Shown one piece after another: positions 1-12,150 of a stretch of 64,000 nucleotides of DNA (position 1 is the stretch's first letter; each line of letters begins with the position of its first letter). Under the pieces are notes generated by a model. It did no database searches. It had not been told where the DNA came from and was given only the letters and a program-made list of their open reading frames with translations. A program made the position numbers and the translations under genes. Source of the DNA: Euphorbia lathyris (Eukaryota > Streptophyta > Magnoliopsida > Malpighiales > Euphorbiaceae); the NCBI RefSeq assembly GCF_963576675.1, contig NC_088917.1:13234001-13298000 (forward strand). The letters are read 5' to 3'.

Positions 1-1554
1 TGAGGGTATCACACAACTTTGATTTAGTGCACTTCATGAACCTTATATAAAAGGGTTTAGGATAGAAATAAATTTCTAAAAAATTCTCTCTAATGGGTAC
101 GAACATACCCTTTTAAGTACAAAATTACCGAACGCAAAGTAATATGCACAAAAATTATTAACATGATTTTCCAATTAGTTATTCACGAATCAAATGAGGA
201 ATCTTTTGCCTAGAGATCGATCAAACGAGGTCATTTAATGTTCTAATGCGTTTTATCTGAGTTGAGTTAATTAAGTAATATAAAAGCTCAAATGATGTTA
301 TAACACGTCAAATCCATTATGGAAATCTACACAAAGCGAGACGGTTATTTAATGTGAAGCGTGATTTAGTGTGACCGTGTGAGAGACCTGAAAGTTATCA
401 CCATCGTCATTTATGAAAGGAAAATGTTACGATAGAAAATGTCTACATACGTCTACTCTAAAAACAGACAAATAAAGCAACTCTAAACTTCAACAAATTT
501 CATTAGTTTTTAACATTTCATTGTTCGTTTAATTTTTTGTCTGTTTCATTTATCCTTTGAATTTTCTCTCTTGGCTTTATAGTAGTCATTTCAAATCATA
601 ATAGAATTTATTTTATTTTATTCTTCAACTATTTTTTGAAATTGTATGGTCTAATTACAAAACCTTTGCATTTTTTATCTCTTTTATTATTGCAATAGTT
701 TGATTCAGAAATAAGTAAACGCACTCAATTTAATCTCATAGTTTGAAATATTATAATTTTCTAACACACTCGCATTTTCACTAAACGAACTAAATCAAAT
801 CTTTTTCTTTGTAGAAATCAAATTGCTTTAATCCGAACAAATTATTCTATCACTATATAATTCAGCTTTCACTAGTTTGATCTGGTTTTTATTTAAAGTC
901 GTGATGATAATATCCTAAAATGTTATCAAGAGTTCCTCCTTGATCCTATCAATAGAATGACAATTGGGTATGACGCTACTCAATTCTAGTGGACTATCCA
1001 ACCCCTATATATAAAAGGATTTGAAACGAAATAAAATTTTAAAAAATTATTGCGTAATGAGTAAGAATATACCTTCTAAATACCCAATATCCACTATATA
1101 TTATAAGATTATTCTCAAACTCTTTTTAAAAGTTAAACAAATAAAATTTAAGAAATTTTTGTTTTTATTTCAATTTTTTTTCAAACCCTTCTTACAAATA
1201 AAATAAAAAAGAAAATTGAGAAATTGTTGATATATTAATTTAGATATGTATTTTGTGTTATTCAATTTGTTTTTTTTTTATTGTTATAATATAACTTGTT
1301 AATTTGTATCTCTCCCTCTTTTGGAGTTGGAAGAATGTATATTAAAAACTAGAAAGAATAAATAAAGAAGGTCAAAATTAAGTATTCAATAATTAATATT
1401 GTTTATTGATTGTTATTTTATGTTATTTAAAATTTTAAGTGCTTAAATTTTGAATTAAATTTTGTAGAATATTAATTTTATTTGTATTTTATTAAATTTA
1501 TAATTTATTTTTTAAAAAATTTTGCGCAATGCGCTTACATTAAAGAAGAAAGAA
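1..1554. other. AT-rich intergenic DNA with a diverged direct repeat
   Basis: No gene is supported here. The 61-codon ORF at 1021-1206 is low-complexity AT-rich DNA without a recognisable domain. A diverged direct repeat is visible: about 25-120 and about 1000-1080 share a TATATAAAAGG core followed by similar AAATT and TAATGxGTA(C/A)GAA blocks. Spacing of about 970 bp would suit the two ends of an old LTR-type element, but no coding region or primer site lies between. Confidence 0.4.
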
Positions 1555-1645
1555 AAATTCCCACCAGACCCGGATGTAATTCGAACTCATGACCTCCCAA
1601 AACATAAGTAAGCTCTCAACCACTAGGCTAAGAGCTTCACCACAA
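1555..1645 (-). repeat. tRNA-derived SINE-like fragment
   Basis: Read on the minus strand, this contains a box A (TAGCCTAGTGG, a perfect fit to the Pol III consensus) and, about 35 bases on, a box B-like GAGTTCGAATT. This is the layout of a tRNA gene head, but the 3' half does not fold back as an acceptor stem and there is no clear anticodon arm. A tRNA-derived SINE or a decayed tRNA gene is the best reading. Confidence 0.5.
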
Positions 1646-2434
1646 ATTTATAATTTATTTAATTATTATTAAATTTGTATATTTAAGCCAATAAAATAGT
1701 TTATAAATAGATAAGGAACACTACCCACCTAACCCTAATCACTAGACATAGTCCAAATGAGTAAATGGAATTGTAGCAGAAACCACTAAAATAGACATAG
1801 TGCAACACTAAAGTTGTCTTTTTATTTTCTTGATTAATATGAAACATGTATCAAAATCAAATAATAATTTATCTAGCTAAGGGCATTTCTTTTAAGGTTC
1901 AGATTATCATTGTAATAATTTGTAAACATAAATTAATAGAAATGATAAATTAAAAATAATTATTAAAAATATAATATGTATATCCTAATCATTTCACATG
2001 ATTACACCCAAAATATAAATATTAAAAATCTCTAATATATAATAATGGGTGATGTGAGGAAGCACCAAAAGGAATATTCTAAATCCTAATAAATCCACCC
2101 AAGAGTTTAACAACTTGATAAAATATAATTAAATTTTTTGTTATTAAACAACAATTTATATATTTTATCATCTCAATCATAAAATATAGAGTTATACATG
2201 TATCTTATCAAAAAGAAGAAGTCGGTACCATAAGAAGAATCTCCGGATCAAGCTAAATTTAAGATGTGTAAACGGCTAAAGATACATGGATAAATCGGAA
2301 AAAAAAATTGTAAAATCACACGGGAATATGTATTTGATTCTACACTTTGAATCAAATGAGAACAGTTTGAGTAAATAATTTATTAGTCCTTATATTTTTA
2401 ACTAACATACTGTTTAATTCTTATATTTTAGTAA
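1646..2434. other. AT-rich intergenic DNA
   Basis: No ORF, RNA gene or clear repeat structure is visible. It is the left flank of the Helitron that starts at 2435. Confidence 0.4.
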
Positions 2435-4167
2435 TCTATACATATACTAAAAGCTAGAGATAAATTACTGATGTGTCAGCTTGAGGTAATTTCTCAATTT
2501 GATTTTTTTATTTATGTTATTTGTTTTAATTAATCTATTTAATATTTTATATAGTTCAGCTCCGTCAAAACTCTACCAAATGTTATTCCATTACCTAAAA
2601 TCAGTTATCTTTTACTATTCAAAAACCTCCTTTTATCATCAAATGCACCGGTGACCGTCCTAGATTATCCAAGGAAAATCTAGCTTAATTTTCCTTCTCC
2701 GCTGATACTATATTATTTATTATAGTAGACCTTATAATTACTCAAGATTATATTAATTTATTATGTTTTTTTTTCAAACGTTGGACTAGATAAGGATAGA
2801 AGTTATTTTTGAAGTAAGGATAAGAGTTGTTGCCGCAAATACCTATCTAGCCTTATTTGAATCAAACTCAAAGACCATTCGCCAAGAGGAATAAATACTA
2901 CCTCATCTATATATAATCTTAGTCATCTACCAAATGTTTATATTCTCCTTTTTTTCCCAAGGTTTACCCTAACTCAGATTTTCTTTGTTTGTTTTGGTAG
3001 AGTAGTTTGCTTAATCATGTGCTACAAATGTGAACTGTCGTTTTTATTTTTGTAACCAATTTTCAGTCTCAACTCAAAATGCTATTATATTTCTTAATTT
3101 GGTTAATTGTGTATTCTGCTTGCATTTGTTTCTTTAAAGCATGATTAATTTTAGCATCAATTTCTATGTCATGGTTATGAATTATTTTTCACGACGACAT
3201 AGATTTTATTTCCTCTCTGATTCATGTCTACTTTTCTTAGCAAGTTGTGCAATGGTGTTTATGAAAATGGACTTTAAAGACTCTAGATTTTGAGCTTTTT
3301 AAGTAATTACAAAAGGCTGATCTCGACAAGAATTGGAATTGTAGTTTATAATTGCGTGCAACGCTTTGAGATTTTAATATTTGATAATTGATATTTTGCT
3401 GGATTTTTATTCATACACGTAAGTTATAAAACTCCTAAAATTTCTATCACATGTTGAAATTGTCTCCTTTATTAAAATATTATAACGCATCCTTGCTTTG
3501 ATGTTTTTCTATTTATTATATTCTTTTGTTTGATTTTATTTTAGTATTATGAATTCAGTCTACTGTCTGGTAGGCTCACAACAGAAATACCTCCAAAGTT
3601 GTGCTTCTCCAGAATTTTTGTTTAATTGGGATGAGATAGATTCCTTCTTTTCGAGAGTGATATTGGTCCATTATTAGAGGTTTTGATAGATCACTTACAT
3701 TGCAATTCAAATAATACAATCTGATTTGGTTTTGCACACGGATCATGTATTTAATTAAATAAAGAACTCTTTTTTTTTATCTAACCGACATATCCTCAAT
3801 TAAGCTCTAGGGTAATTTTTTTAGCTTTCTAATGATAATATAGGTAATTATTTTCAATTTCATGTCTAACATGTTTTTATATATAAAAAAAAAAAACTAC
3901 TTTGATATGCTTAAAAATGTTACGATATATTTGGGATTAGAATGCTAAGGTCGGATTTAAAGGGGATGCATAACCTTCTGTATTTGGGAGTATTCCAATG
4001 ATGCATTTTCACTATTTTGAATGTTTGCAGCATAAATTGTAATTTTTTTTTTTTATATAGTTTGGTTAGTTACTCCTCAGAAAGTGTGTTTAGAAATAAT
4101 AATACTATGTTTGAATTATGTTATGTTTGTTTTTCATGATGGCATTTAAGAATTATTTAAGCATATT

Positions 4168-4184
4168 AAAAATGTGGACTTTAT
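4168..4184 (+). repeat. Left target-site duplication of the L1 LINE
   Basis: AAAAATGTGGACTTTAT, identical to 10520-10536. Confidence 0.9.
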
Positions 4185-4558
4185 AATTCGAATTTAATGG
4201 CGAAAGAAAGAGAGAACAGAGCTAGGGCGGCGGGCAAGGCGAGGGAGGGTTTGTGCGGCCGATCGGGGCAGGGGCCAGGGGATCGGGGGGCGGGGGCGAC
4301 GCTGGGGGTAGATCTGGGGCCGAGGGATGGGAGCGTGTCGGGAGATGGGGCTTCGGATGGCTCTAGGGGCGAGAGGCGGGGCTGTGGGGATAGGGTCCGG
4401 GATAGATCCTTGGAGAGGGATAGGCCGGCTGGATCGGGGGGGGGGGGGGGGGGGGGATTGGCCGGATCTGGCCGCTGAGTTGGGAGATGGTTGTGCGGAC
4501 AGGGCAAGAGAGTGGTGGGATCTCGCAGGCGGGGGCGGGGATGGCGAGGTAGAGAGGG

Positions 4559-6352
4559 TTGGGCGGACGGGTGCCGGGGGCGCATCCTAGGAGTTCTGGC
4601 GGCGAGTTGGGGGGTGGGCGCACGGGATCGGCAGGGGATGTGTCCCGCGCCTCGCTCCCCGTTGTCCCGGATGGCCTGGTGAGCAAGATGCCGCCTGCCG
4701 ATTGCGCGGCGCCCGTCATCCCTGCCGACAGCGCCGGGCACTGCATGGTTCCTGCCGACGCTGGGGCGGGGCGATGGGCTGGGATTTCCGGCATGGTGCC
4801 TAGCGTTGGTTGTCTTATCCCGGGCAGCGCTGGGCAGGATGGGGCAGCAATTGGGGGGCATGTTGCCTCGAGTCAGAGCCCTTCAAGGGCTGGGAGTGAT
4901 GTTCAGGGACAGGGGAACGCGGCTTCCCCCAGGACTGTAGCTGGCATAAATGGGATAGGTAAAGGGTCTTGGAAAGACACGGTTATGGGGGTGGTTGAGG
5001 AGGAGCTGTGTTTAGAGGAAGTTGAGATGGTAGGGGATTCTGCGGATCTGTTTTCTGACTCTGACGAGGAGGAGGGTGCCCAGGATGATCCTCTTTGTCC
5101 GGTTATTAGACTGTCCTTAGAAGAGAAGCGGGAACTCAGAGAGAAGTGGAAGGTGTCTTTGATAGTTAAAGTGCTGGGGAAGAGGATCGGCTTTAATTAT
5201 TTTGCCCAAAGGATTCAAGCCCAGTGGGCTAGGAAAGGGAAAGTCAGTATTACTGACCTTGAAAATGACTACTATGTCATCAAGTTTACTAGAGTTGAGG
5301 ATTATAATTCTGTGATCAAGGGGGGCCCATATATTATTTCCAACCATGTTTTGGCTTTACGGCATTGGGTTCCAAATTTTAATCCTCATGATTCTACTAT
5401 TAACAGGATCTTGACTTGGGTTAGGTTTCCGGGCCTTCCCATTGAGTATTACAGTGAGAAATTTCTCAGCAAAATAGGAGGCATGGTTGGGAAGGTCCAC
5501 CATGTGGATAAGACTACTATTGGTGCCATTAGGGGCAAGTTTGCTAGGGTTTGTGTGGATGTTGATCTTGTGAAACCCTTATTATCTAAATTCTGTGTTC
5601 AAAACAAGGTTTTCTTTATCGAGTATGAAGGCTTACATAACATTTGTTATGATTGTGGCATGTATGGTCATTCTCATGAAGGTTGCCCCAAAAGGGAGAG
5701 TGTTTTGAAGGAGACTGTTGTGGAGAGTGGGAGTAAATCTGTAGGTATCCAAGGGAATGGAGGAAACTTCGGTCCCTGGATGGTGGCTAAAAGGACTACT
5801 CGTCGTAGGACTCAACCTCCTATTGTGCAGAATCTTCCTCCTGATATTACCAGTAAGGGGAATTCCTCTCTTTCTAAGCCTATTGTTGTTCCTAGTGTGA
5901 AGGAGAAGCCTATCCCCAAAGCTAGGGAGGAGGCTGGAACCAGCTTAGCTCTTAGGTCTGGATCCAGGTTTGGTGCCCTGTCTATTGAGGACGTTCATGA
6001 GCCTGTCCATGGAGATGAGCTTATAGAGCACAGTATGTCGGGTCTGGAGTCTGTTGAGCCTTCTAAGCTAGTGGTTGATTCTGTTAATCCCCTCTTTGCT
6101 TCCAAGAATGAAGCTCAGGGGGGTCCCCTGGTTCAGGCAGCCCGAAAGATGAAGGAGACTAATGAGGTTAGTTTTTCTATTCTTAGTGGTGATCCTGGGA
6201 TTGGAAAATCAATGGGGGTTATTAAACCTAACTTGAAAAAGCCAAAGGGTAAACAAAAAAGCATCCAGAATTCTTTGGCTTTTTCAGAGAAGAGGGGACC
6301 TGCGGGTACCTCGGTGAGGCTCTCAGAAGCCCCTAGTAAATACCTGGCTTAG
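4559..6352 (+). CDS. LINE ORF1 protein (DUF4283 and zinc knuckle)
   Basis: An open 597-codon frame. The first ~150 residues are Gly/Ala/Pro-rich and may partly be leader; an acidic stretch (DSDEEE) follows. A DUF4283-like domain (from about FNYFAQRIQ to the GLPIEYY segment) and a CCHC knuckle (CYDCGMYGHSHEGC, encoded near 5647-5688) follow, then a low-complexity tail. In plant L1 elements this protein binds the element RNA and accompanies ORF2 in the RNP. The start is uncertain: an upstream ATG at 4197 is in another frame and runs through the G-run at 4437-4456, so slippage there could have separated a longer ORF1. ORF2 starts 31 bases after the stop. Confidence 0.85.
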   Translation: MGGRVPGAHPRSSGGELGGGRTGSAGDVSRASLPVVPDGLVSKMPPADCAAPVIPADSAGHCMVPADAGAGRWAGISGMVPSVGCLIPGSAGQDGAAIGGHVASSQSPSRAGSDVQGQGNAASPRTVAGINGIGKGSWKDTVMGVVEEELCLEEVEMVGDSADLFSDSDEEEGAQDDPLCPVIRLSLEEKRELREKWKVSLIVKVLGKRIGFNYFAQRIQAQWARKGKVSITDLENDYYVIKFTRVEDYNSVIKGGPYIISNHVLALRHWVPNFNPHDSTINRILTWVRFPGLPIEYYSEKFLSKIGGMVGKVHHVDKTTIGAIRGKFARVCVDVDLVKPLLSKFCVQNKVFFIEYEGLHNICYDCGMYGHSHEGCPKRESVLKETVVESGSKSVGIQGNGGNFGPWMVAKRTTRRRTQPPIVQNLPPDITSKGNSSLSKPIVVPSVKEKPIPKAREEAGTSLALRSGSRFGALSIEDVHEPVHGDELIEHSMSGLESVEPSKLVVDSVNPLFASKNEAQGGPLVQAARKMKETNEVSFSILSGDPGIGKSMGVIKPNLKKPKGKQKSIQNSLAFSEKRGPAGTSVRLSEAPSKYLA

Positions 6353-6383
6353 GTAGGTTGGTGCGGTCAGTTTCCTCCTTTCG

Positions 6384-9300
6384 ATGGACTTGTTGTGCTG
6401 GAATGTTAGGGGAGCGGCTAGCAAAGCTACTCGTATCCATATTAATGACCTTATTAAACAGTTTAACCCTTCGTGTTTTGCTTTACTGGAAACTAAGATT
6501 AGTGGAGAGAAAGCAGATGAGGTGGTTAATAAGTTTAAACACTGGAGGTGTGTTAGATCAGAGGCAACTGGCCGGCCTGGTGGGATTTGGCTTTTCTGGA
6601 GGCCAGATCGGATTCATTTTGATATTATTAGTATCGATAAGCAGTTCATTCACTGTAAAGTGAGTATTTCCAGTAATACGCCCTTCTTGACTACCCTTGT
6701 GTATGCTGACCCTATCTTAGCTAATCGAAAACGGCTGTGGGAGGTTCTCTTTTCTATGAGTGTCAGCATATCTGAACCCTGGTTTATTGCGGGTGACTTT
6801 AATGATATCGCCTTTATGAGTGACCAGAGAGGGGGTTCCAATCATTATGTTAATCGCTGTCTCCACCACAAAAATAATATGGATTTATGTGGGCTTTCTG
6901 ACCTGGGGGCTTCGGGTCATAGATTCACTTGGAAACGTAATAGTACCTTTGTTCGTTTGGACAAGGTCTATGCTAATGTGTCTGCCCAGACTTCTTTCCC
7001 TGAGAGTTCTGTTTTAAATCTCCCGTTTCGTCATTCGGATCATTGTCCTATTTTGTTTAGACTTTTGAGAGGCAACCGCCCTAGGGGAAAGAGACCGTTC
7101 CGGTATCAGTTGGCTTGGGAGTCCCATCCTAAGTTCAAGGAGTTCGTCCAAGAGAATTGGAAACCTCATTCGAATGTCCTGCAAGCTGCTGAAGGGTTCA
7201 GGAATAATGTGCCGGGGTGGAATAAGCATGTCTTTGGGCATATTATTAGAAGAAAGAATAAGTTGTTAAAAAGGATGGAGGGCATTCAGCGTAGGTTGGA
7301 GGTGAGGTTTGATCACAGTTTGGATGGCCTCCTCAGAACCCTTCAGAAGGAGCTGGAAGTTGTGCTTAGGCAGGAGGAGCTTCTCTGGTTCCAGAAGTCT
7401 AGGAAATCTTGGATTAGAGATGGGGATCGTAATACCAGGTACTTCCATCTGTCTACTATGATCAGAAGGCAGAGGAATAGAATTGAGGCCATTAAGGATT
7501 CTAATGGTGAATGGGTGTATAAAGATGAGGTGATTCGTAATTTGGCTCTGGAGTTCTATAAGGATATGTTCAAAAAGGATCCTGTCCAGCTGAAGAGGGC
7601 TCACTCTGTTGCTACCTTTCCTTTGATCAGTGAGGATATCAGTCAGAGTGCCTTTCTTCCTATTTCCCGAAAAGAGATTGGCCATGCCATCTTCAGCATT
7701 GGGGCGTCTAAAGCTCCAGGGATTGATGGTCTTCCTGCTGGCTTCTACCACAAGCATTGGGATGTTGTGAAGGATGGTATCTATGAGTTTATCATAGGAG
7801 TGTTCAATGGTTTTAAGGATATTGAGTTGGTTAATAGAACCCTCCTGGTTCTTATTCCAAAAATTGATAAGCCTTCTTCCTTTTTGCATATGAGACCCAT
7901 CAGTCTTTGTAATGTTCTTTATAAGATGGTTACAAAGATTGTGGCTAATAGAATCCGGGGCATTCTTCCGGAGATCATTTGTTAGAATCAGGGTAGTTTT
8001 GTACCCGGTAGACAAATGATGGATAATGTGGTGATTGCCCAAGAAATGGTGCACACTATGAAGATTAGGAAAGGGAAGAAAGCCATTGTGGCTCTAAAGC
8101 TGGATTTGGAGAAGGCCTATGATCGCATCAACTGGAATTTCCTGATGGAGAGTCTGGAGAGAGCTAGGATCCCGGGCAGTTGGAGAAGGCTTATTAAGGT
8201 TTGTATTACTTCTCCTGTGTTTCAGGTTATGGTGAATGGGGATATGTCGGAGGAGTTCTCTCCGGGCCGGGGCATCCGTCAGGGTGATCCTATGAGTCCC
8301 TTCCTTTTCGTTATTGCTATGGAGAGGCTTTCCCACCTAATTCAAGATGCCATTGATATTGGGAGTTTCCACCCGGTGGCCATCAACAGCTTCTGTCCCC
8401 AGGTGACTCACTTATTCTTTGCTGACGATGTCCTCATCTTTCTTGAAGGTAATGAGGAGCAGTTGAGTGTCATTATGGATATTCTGGATTGTTTTTTTTG
8501 GCCTCTGGTCAGAGACTTAATATCCAGAAATCCAAGATGATGTGCTCTAAGAATATGAATCCGAGAATTTGTAAAAGACTAAGTGATTTGTCTGGTATTC
8601 CTCTTACTAATTCTCTTGGGAAGTATCTGGGTATTCCCCTCCATAGTGAGAGAGTGTCTAAAGTTTCCTTTAAAGATACTTTGGACAAAGCCAATATGAT
8701 GTGTGCCACGTGGAAAGCCAAGACTCTTTCCCTCGCTGGCCGCCTGACTTTAATTCAATCTGTGAATTGTGCGGCTCCCAACCACATCATGCAGGCTTGT
8801 CAACTTCCGGATCCTGTGCTTAATGATCTGGATAAGATTAACCGGAGGTTCCTATGGGGGGAAGCTGCAGAGGGAAGAAAGATCCATCTGGTGCCTTGGA
8901 GTGAGGTTTGTCAGCCCAAAGATTCAGGTGGTTTGGGCATTAGGAGAGCTAAGGATAATAATAAAGTTTTATTAATGAAACTCCTTTGGCGTATGTGGCA
9001 ATGCCCCTCCTCTCTCTGGGTTCGCCTTCTTTGTGGTAAGTATCGGAAAGATAAGATCTTCGGGGGCCCTAAGGAGAGAGTTATCAATTGTTCCTTCCTC
9101 TGGAAAGGGCTTAGCGCCGTGTTTGCGGAGTTCTGCTCGGGGGTTGGTCTGGAGGTGGGTAATGGTAAGTCCATTAGCTTCTGGTTCGACACCTGGATTG
9201 GGGATAAACCTTTAGTGGATGTGTGTACTTCCCCCCCGTCTAGTGATATCCGCAACTGGAGGATTGCCGATGTGGTGGACTCTGAAGGGGACTGGATCTG

Positions 9301-10483
9301 GCCTAAATTTGATACTTTCTTTAGCCTTGAGACTCTCCTTAGAATTCGGGGAGTGAAGGTGAGTAATCAAGAGGAAGACATGGATAGGCATTGCTGGGTG
9401 CTGACCAACAATGGAGTTTATTCATGCAAATCTGCCTTTGAAGCTTTTTCCCTCAATAGGTCTGATCATCCCTCGGATATTTGGAAGACCATTTGGGCCC
9501 TCAAAGTCCCCTACCGTATTAGGAGCTTCCTGTGGCTGGGCGTTAAGGACAGGTTACTTACTAACTCGGATAGGCACAGAAGGCACTTGGCGAACTCTGG
9601 AGCTTGCGGTAGATGTAGAGGCCATGTTGAATCTTTGTGCCATGCTCTTAGGGATTGCCCTAAGAGTAAAGAGGTTTGGAAGAAAAGTCTCCCACAACAC
9701 ATTTTCTCTTCCTTCATGGCCCATTCAGTGGACGACTGGTTCTCTGTTGGTATTAGTGGAAAGTTACTGTCTTATATGGAGCATGGTGACATTTTCTTTG
9801 CCATTATCTATCACCAAGTTTGGAAATGGAGAAACGAGGAGATTTTTGGTAATAAAGTTGTGCTTATGCCAAACTTAGCTGAGTTTTTCTCGAAGAAACT
9901 CTCCTCTATTATTGATAGTTTCAAATGAGAGTCCCTTGCCAGATCTTCCCAGAGTAGTGATGTCCACCTCGTGAGTTGGAGTAGGCCAAGAGAGGGGGTT
10001 GTGAAGCTGAATACTGATGGCTCCTGCCTCAGTAATGGTAAGATTGCTGCCGGAGGTGTTCTTAGAGATGCGGGAGGCGCCTGGCTTTCTGGGTTTACCC
10101 AGAATTTGGGGTTGGGTTCTTCTTTCTCTGCGGAGCTCTGGGGCATTCTCTTTGGAATCCAGCTTGCTAGAAGGCTGGGTGTGAAGAGGCTTTCTGTGGA
10201 GTCAGATAACATGGAGGCCATCAAAATGATTGCAGATAATCATGCCATGGGCCTCCATAGCCGCAACCTTATCAGAGCAATTAAAAGGCTTAGCTCCTCC
10301 TTTGAGATCTTAGAGGTCAGCCACATTTTCAGAGAGCAGAACCGTGTTGCGGATCACTTGGCGGCGGCTGGCCATGAGGGGGTGTTAGGTGTTTCTACCC
10401 TTACCGTTCCCCCTATCGCTCTCTCTCCTCTTCTTTTAGAGGATAAGATTGGGGTTAGCTTCCCTAGGCTAATCCCTGTGTAG
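6384..10483 (+). pseudogene. LINE ORF2: endonuclease, reverse transcriptase, RNase H (broken)
   Basis: The N-terminal part (6384-~7060) is an APE-type endonuclease (starts MDLLCWNVRGAAS; LLETK, GDFND and SDHCPI motifs). The reverse transcriptase follows, with KAPGIDGLPAGFY, SLCNVLYK, GSFVPGRQ, LDLEKAYDRINW and the catalytic FADDVL (near 8419). A zf-RVT region (about 9400-9700) and an RNase H domain (LNTDGSC, SAELWG, VESDN; 9971-10483) close it. Lesions: an in-frame TAG at 7983-7985, a frameshift at a run of eight T near 8492-8499, and an in-frame TGA at 9926-9928 before RNase H. Three lesions in about 1366 codons mean it cannot make a full protein, though all domains are readable. Confidence 0.92.
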
Positions 10484-10519
10484 TTGTTTTTTGTTTTTTT
10501 CCTTTCCTTTCTATCAAAA

Positions 10520-10536
10520 AAAAATGTGGACTTTAT
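10520..10536 (+). repeat. Right target-site duplication of the L1 LINE
   Basis: AAAAATGTGGACTTTAT, identical to 4168-4184. The first As merge with the LINE A-tail, so the exact junction is ambiguous by a few bases. Confidence 0.9.
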
Positions 10537-12150
10537 TTCGGCCACTATCAATCTACGATTGTTTATATGCTCAACATATTTAAAAATAAAAGCCTCAAAC
10601 TTTATAGGCAATTATATATCCAACTATTTTAATTATTAAATTACAATAAAATTTTACTAATTTTTATACATTCAAGATGAATCCGTGCATCGCATGGACC
10701 AAAAACTAGTATATTGTTTAGTTTCTAACTTTTGTCCTATTTAAAAGTCCAGTCTTTCAAATATATTTGAATTATTAAACAGTTTAGTCATTCTATAAAG
10801 AACTAAATAGTTGAATAAAACAAAAGTTAAGAAGTAAACAGTATATTAAAACATAGTGCATGGTCGGAAGAAAAAGTTGGATTCTCTTAAGACATGTTGG
10901 ATAGAAGAGCTACGTAGCATCCTCTTGACATATAAAATGACTTTCCTACCATTACCATTAGAAGGTGTTTATTTGATCACACCAAACAAAAAAGTAAATA
11001 GTTATTCATATTCCGATGTGATTCAAAGTTTAGTTGTTATACTATATAAGAAAGTAACAAAAAAAAAAAAAAATTATGATTCCATGGATTTGTAAAAATA
11101 ATTCTCATAGTTTAAAAGTTTATAAATAATAGTTTGTATTTTATAAATTTTACAGTTAAAAAAATATATGAAAATCAATTTTTCAACTAAACAATATTCG
11201 TAATTTAGTTAATTTGTAAAGTTAAATTTTAAATTTTAAATAAATTATAAAATTAATATTTTTAATTATTCAAAGTCGCTCACTTTTAGAGTAAATTGGC
11301 ACGACAACAATTTTTTAAAGAATATAAGTTTGTAAACGGAAAAAAGAACATGTATCCCTATTTACAGACTTTTAAACCACATAAATAGTTTCCAGCAATT
11401 GGTAAAACCATAAAATTTATTTTTATATTTTCCTTATATTAATTATATTCACTAATTAATGAATCTCTTATAAAAACAATATAAATACGTATTAAAAAAG
11501 TAATTAATATTAATTCAAACATTCGGTAGACACTATGGTTAAATATTGTATGTATTATGTTTATGAAGTAAAATTAGACGGGTCAAATACAGGAATATCA
11601 TAATTAAATACAAAATTACAACTAATCATATCACTAAACTTAATTCTTAATATGTCATTATTCTTTATATATTATGATTTTACATCATACTTTAAAAATT
11701 ATAGACTCAAATTCATAAATCATAAACCCTACAAAATATATTATAGACTTCTGATTTATAAATTTTAATCCTTAAAATATATTAAAAGTACTAATTTTAT
11801 TAGTTTGATATAATTCAAAATTATAACTTAATATAATTATAAATAGTTTTTAAAATATAAATTTTCTGTGTAATTTTTCCAAATTAGTATTACTCCCAAC
11901 CGACAATAAGATTGATTTTTTTTTTTTTTTTTTACATTATCCCTAATTAATGGACAATAATATTGACAAATTTTTTTTTTTAACATTATCCCTCAAAAAA
12001 TATGATCTTAATATATTTGGATATATTAATGATATGTATAGGATCTTAAAAAATGAAGAAAGCCAGCCCTTATAATACTAATTATTAACACTAAACTTCC
12101 TAATTAAGCAACTAATCCATCTTCTTCAACCTAATTCCAAAAACTCAAAA
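10537..12150. other. Helitron right end, then AT-rich intergenic DNA
   Basis: 10537-10709 is the Helitron 3' part. From 10710 to 12150 the DNA is strongly AT-rich with homopolymer runs. The ORF at 10856-11095 has no recognisable domain and ends in an A-run; I do not call it. The stretch just before 12151 is downstream of the minus-strand ARM-like gene and may hold its 3' UTR. Confidence 0.5.
10683..10709 (+). repeat. Helitron 3' terminal hairpin and CTAG end
   Basis: A six-pair stem (one G-T pair) with a short loop lies eight bases before CTAG; the next base is T. This is the expected transposition terminator of plant Helitrons. Confidence 0.7.

Larger units (their letters stand above)
4185..10519 (+). 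mobile_element. L1-type LINE, nearly full length, ORF2 broken
   Basis: A non-LTR retrotransposon with the plant L1 layout: GC-rich 5' leader (4185-4558, with a run of about twenty G at 4437-4456), ORF1 with a DUF4283-like domain and CCHC zinc knuckle, then ORF2 with endonuclease, reverse transcriptase, zf-RVT and an RNase H domain, and a short A-tail (10516-10524). A 17-bp target-site duplication, AAAAATGTGGACTTTAT, is exact at 4168-4184 and 10520-10536. The perfect TSD and few lesions suggest a fairly recent insertion. It sits inside the Helitron, so it is younger than that element. Confidence 0.93.
2435..10709 (+). mobile_element. Non-autonomous Helitron, split by a LINE
   Basis: The 5' end begins with TC (TCTATACATATACTAAAAGC), a typical plant Helitron start, after a flanking A. 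The 3' end has a short hairpin (CCGTGC at 10683-10688, GCATGG at 10692-10697), eight bases, then CTAG at 10706-10709 followed by T. Insertion between A and T, lack of a target-site duplication, and the 3' hairpin plus CTRR end are the accepted Helitron hallmarks. Without the nested LINE (4185-10519 plus one TSD copy) the element is about 1.9 kb and has no Rep/helicase ORF, so it is non-autonomous. Ends were judged by eye. Confidence 0.72.

Noticed and set aside
1555..1645. A functional tRNA gene on the minus strand
   Set aside because: Box A and box B are present but no acceptor stem or anticodon arm can be drawn, so I list it as SINE-like.
4181..4861. Long minus-strand ORFs rich in Pro/Arg/Ser opposite the LINE leader
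   Set aside because: They mirror the GC-rich 5' leader and the start of ORF1; low complexity and no domain.
7266..8054. 262-codon minus-strand ORF opposite LINE ORF2
   Set aside because: It is the shadow of the reverse transcriptase coding strand; all recognisable motifs are on the plus strand.
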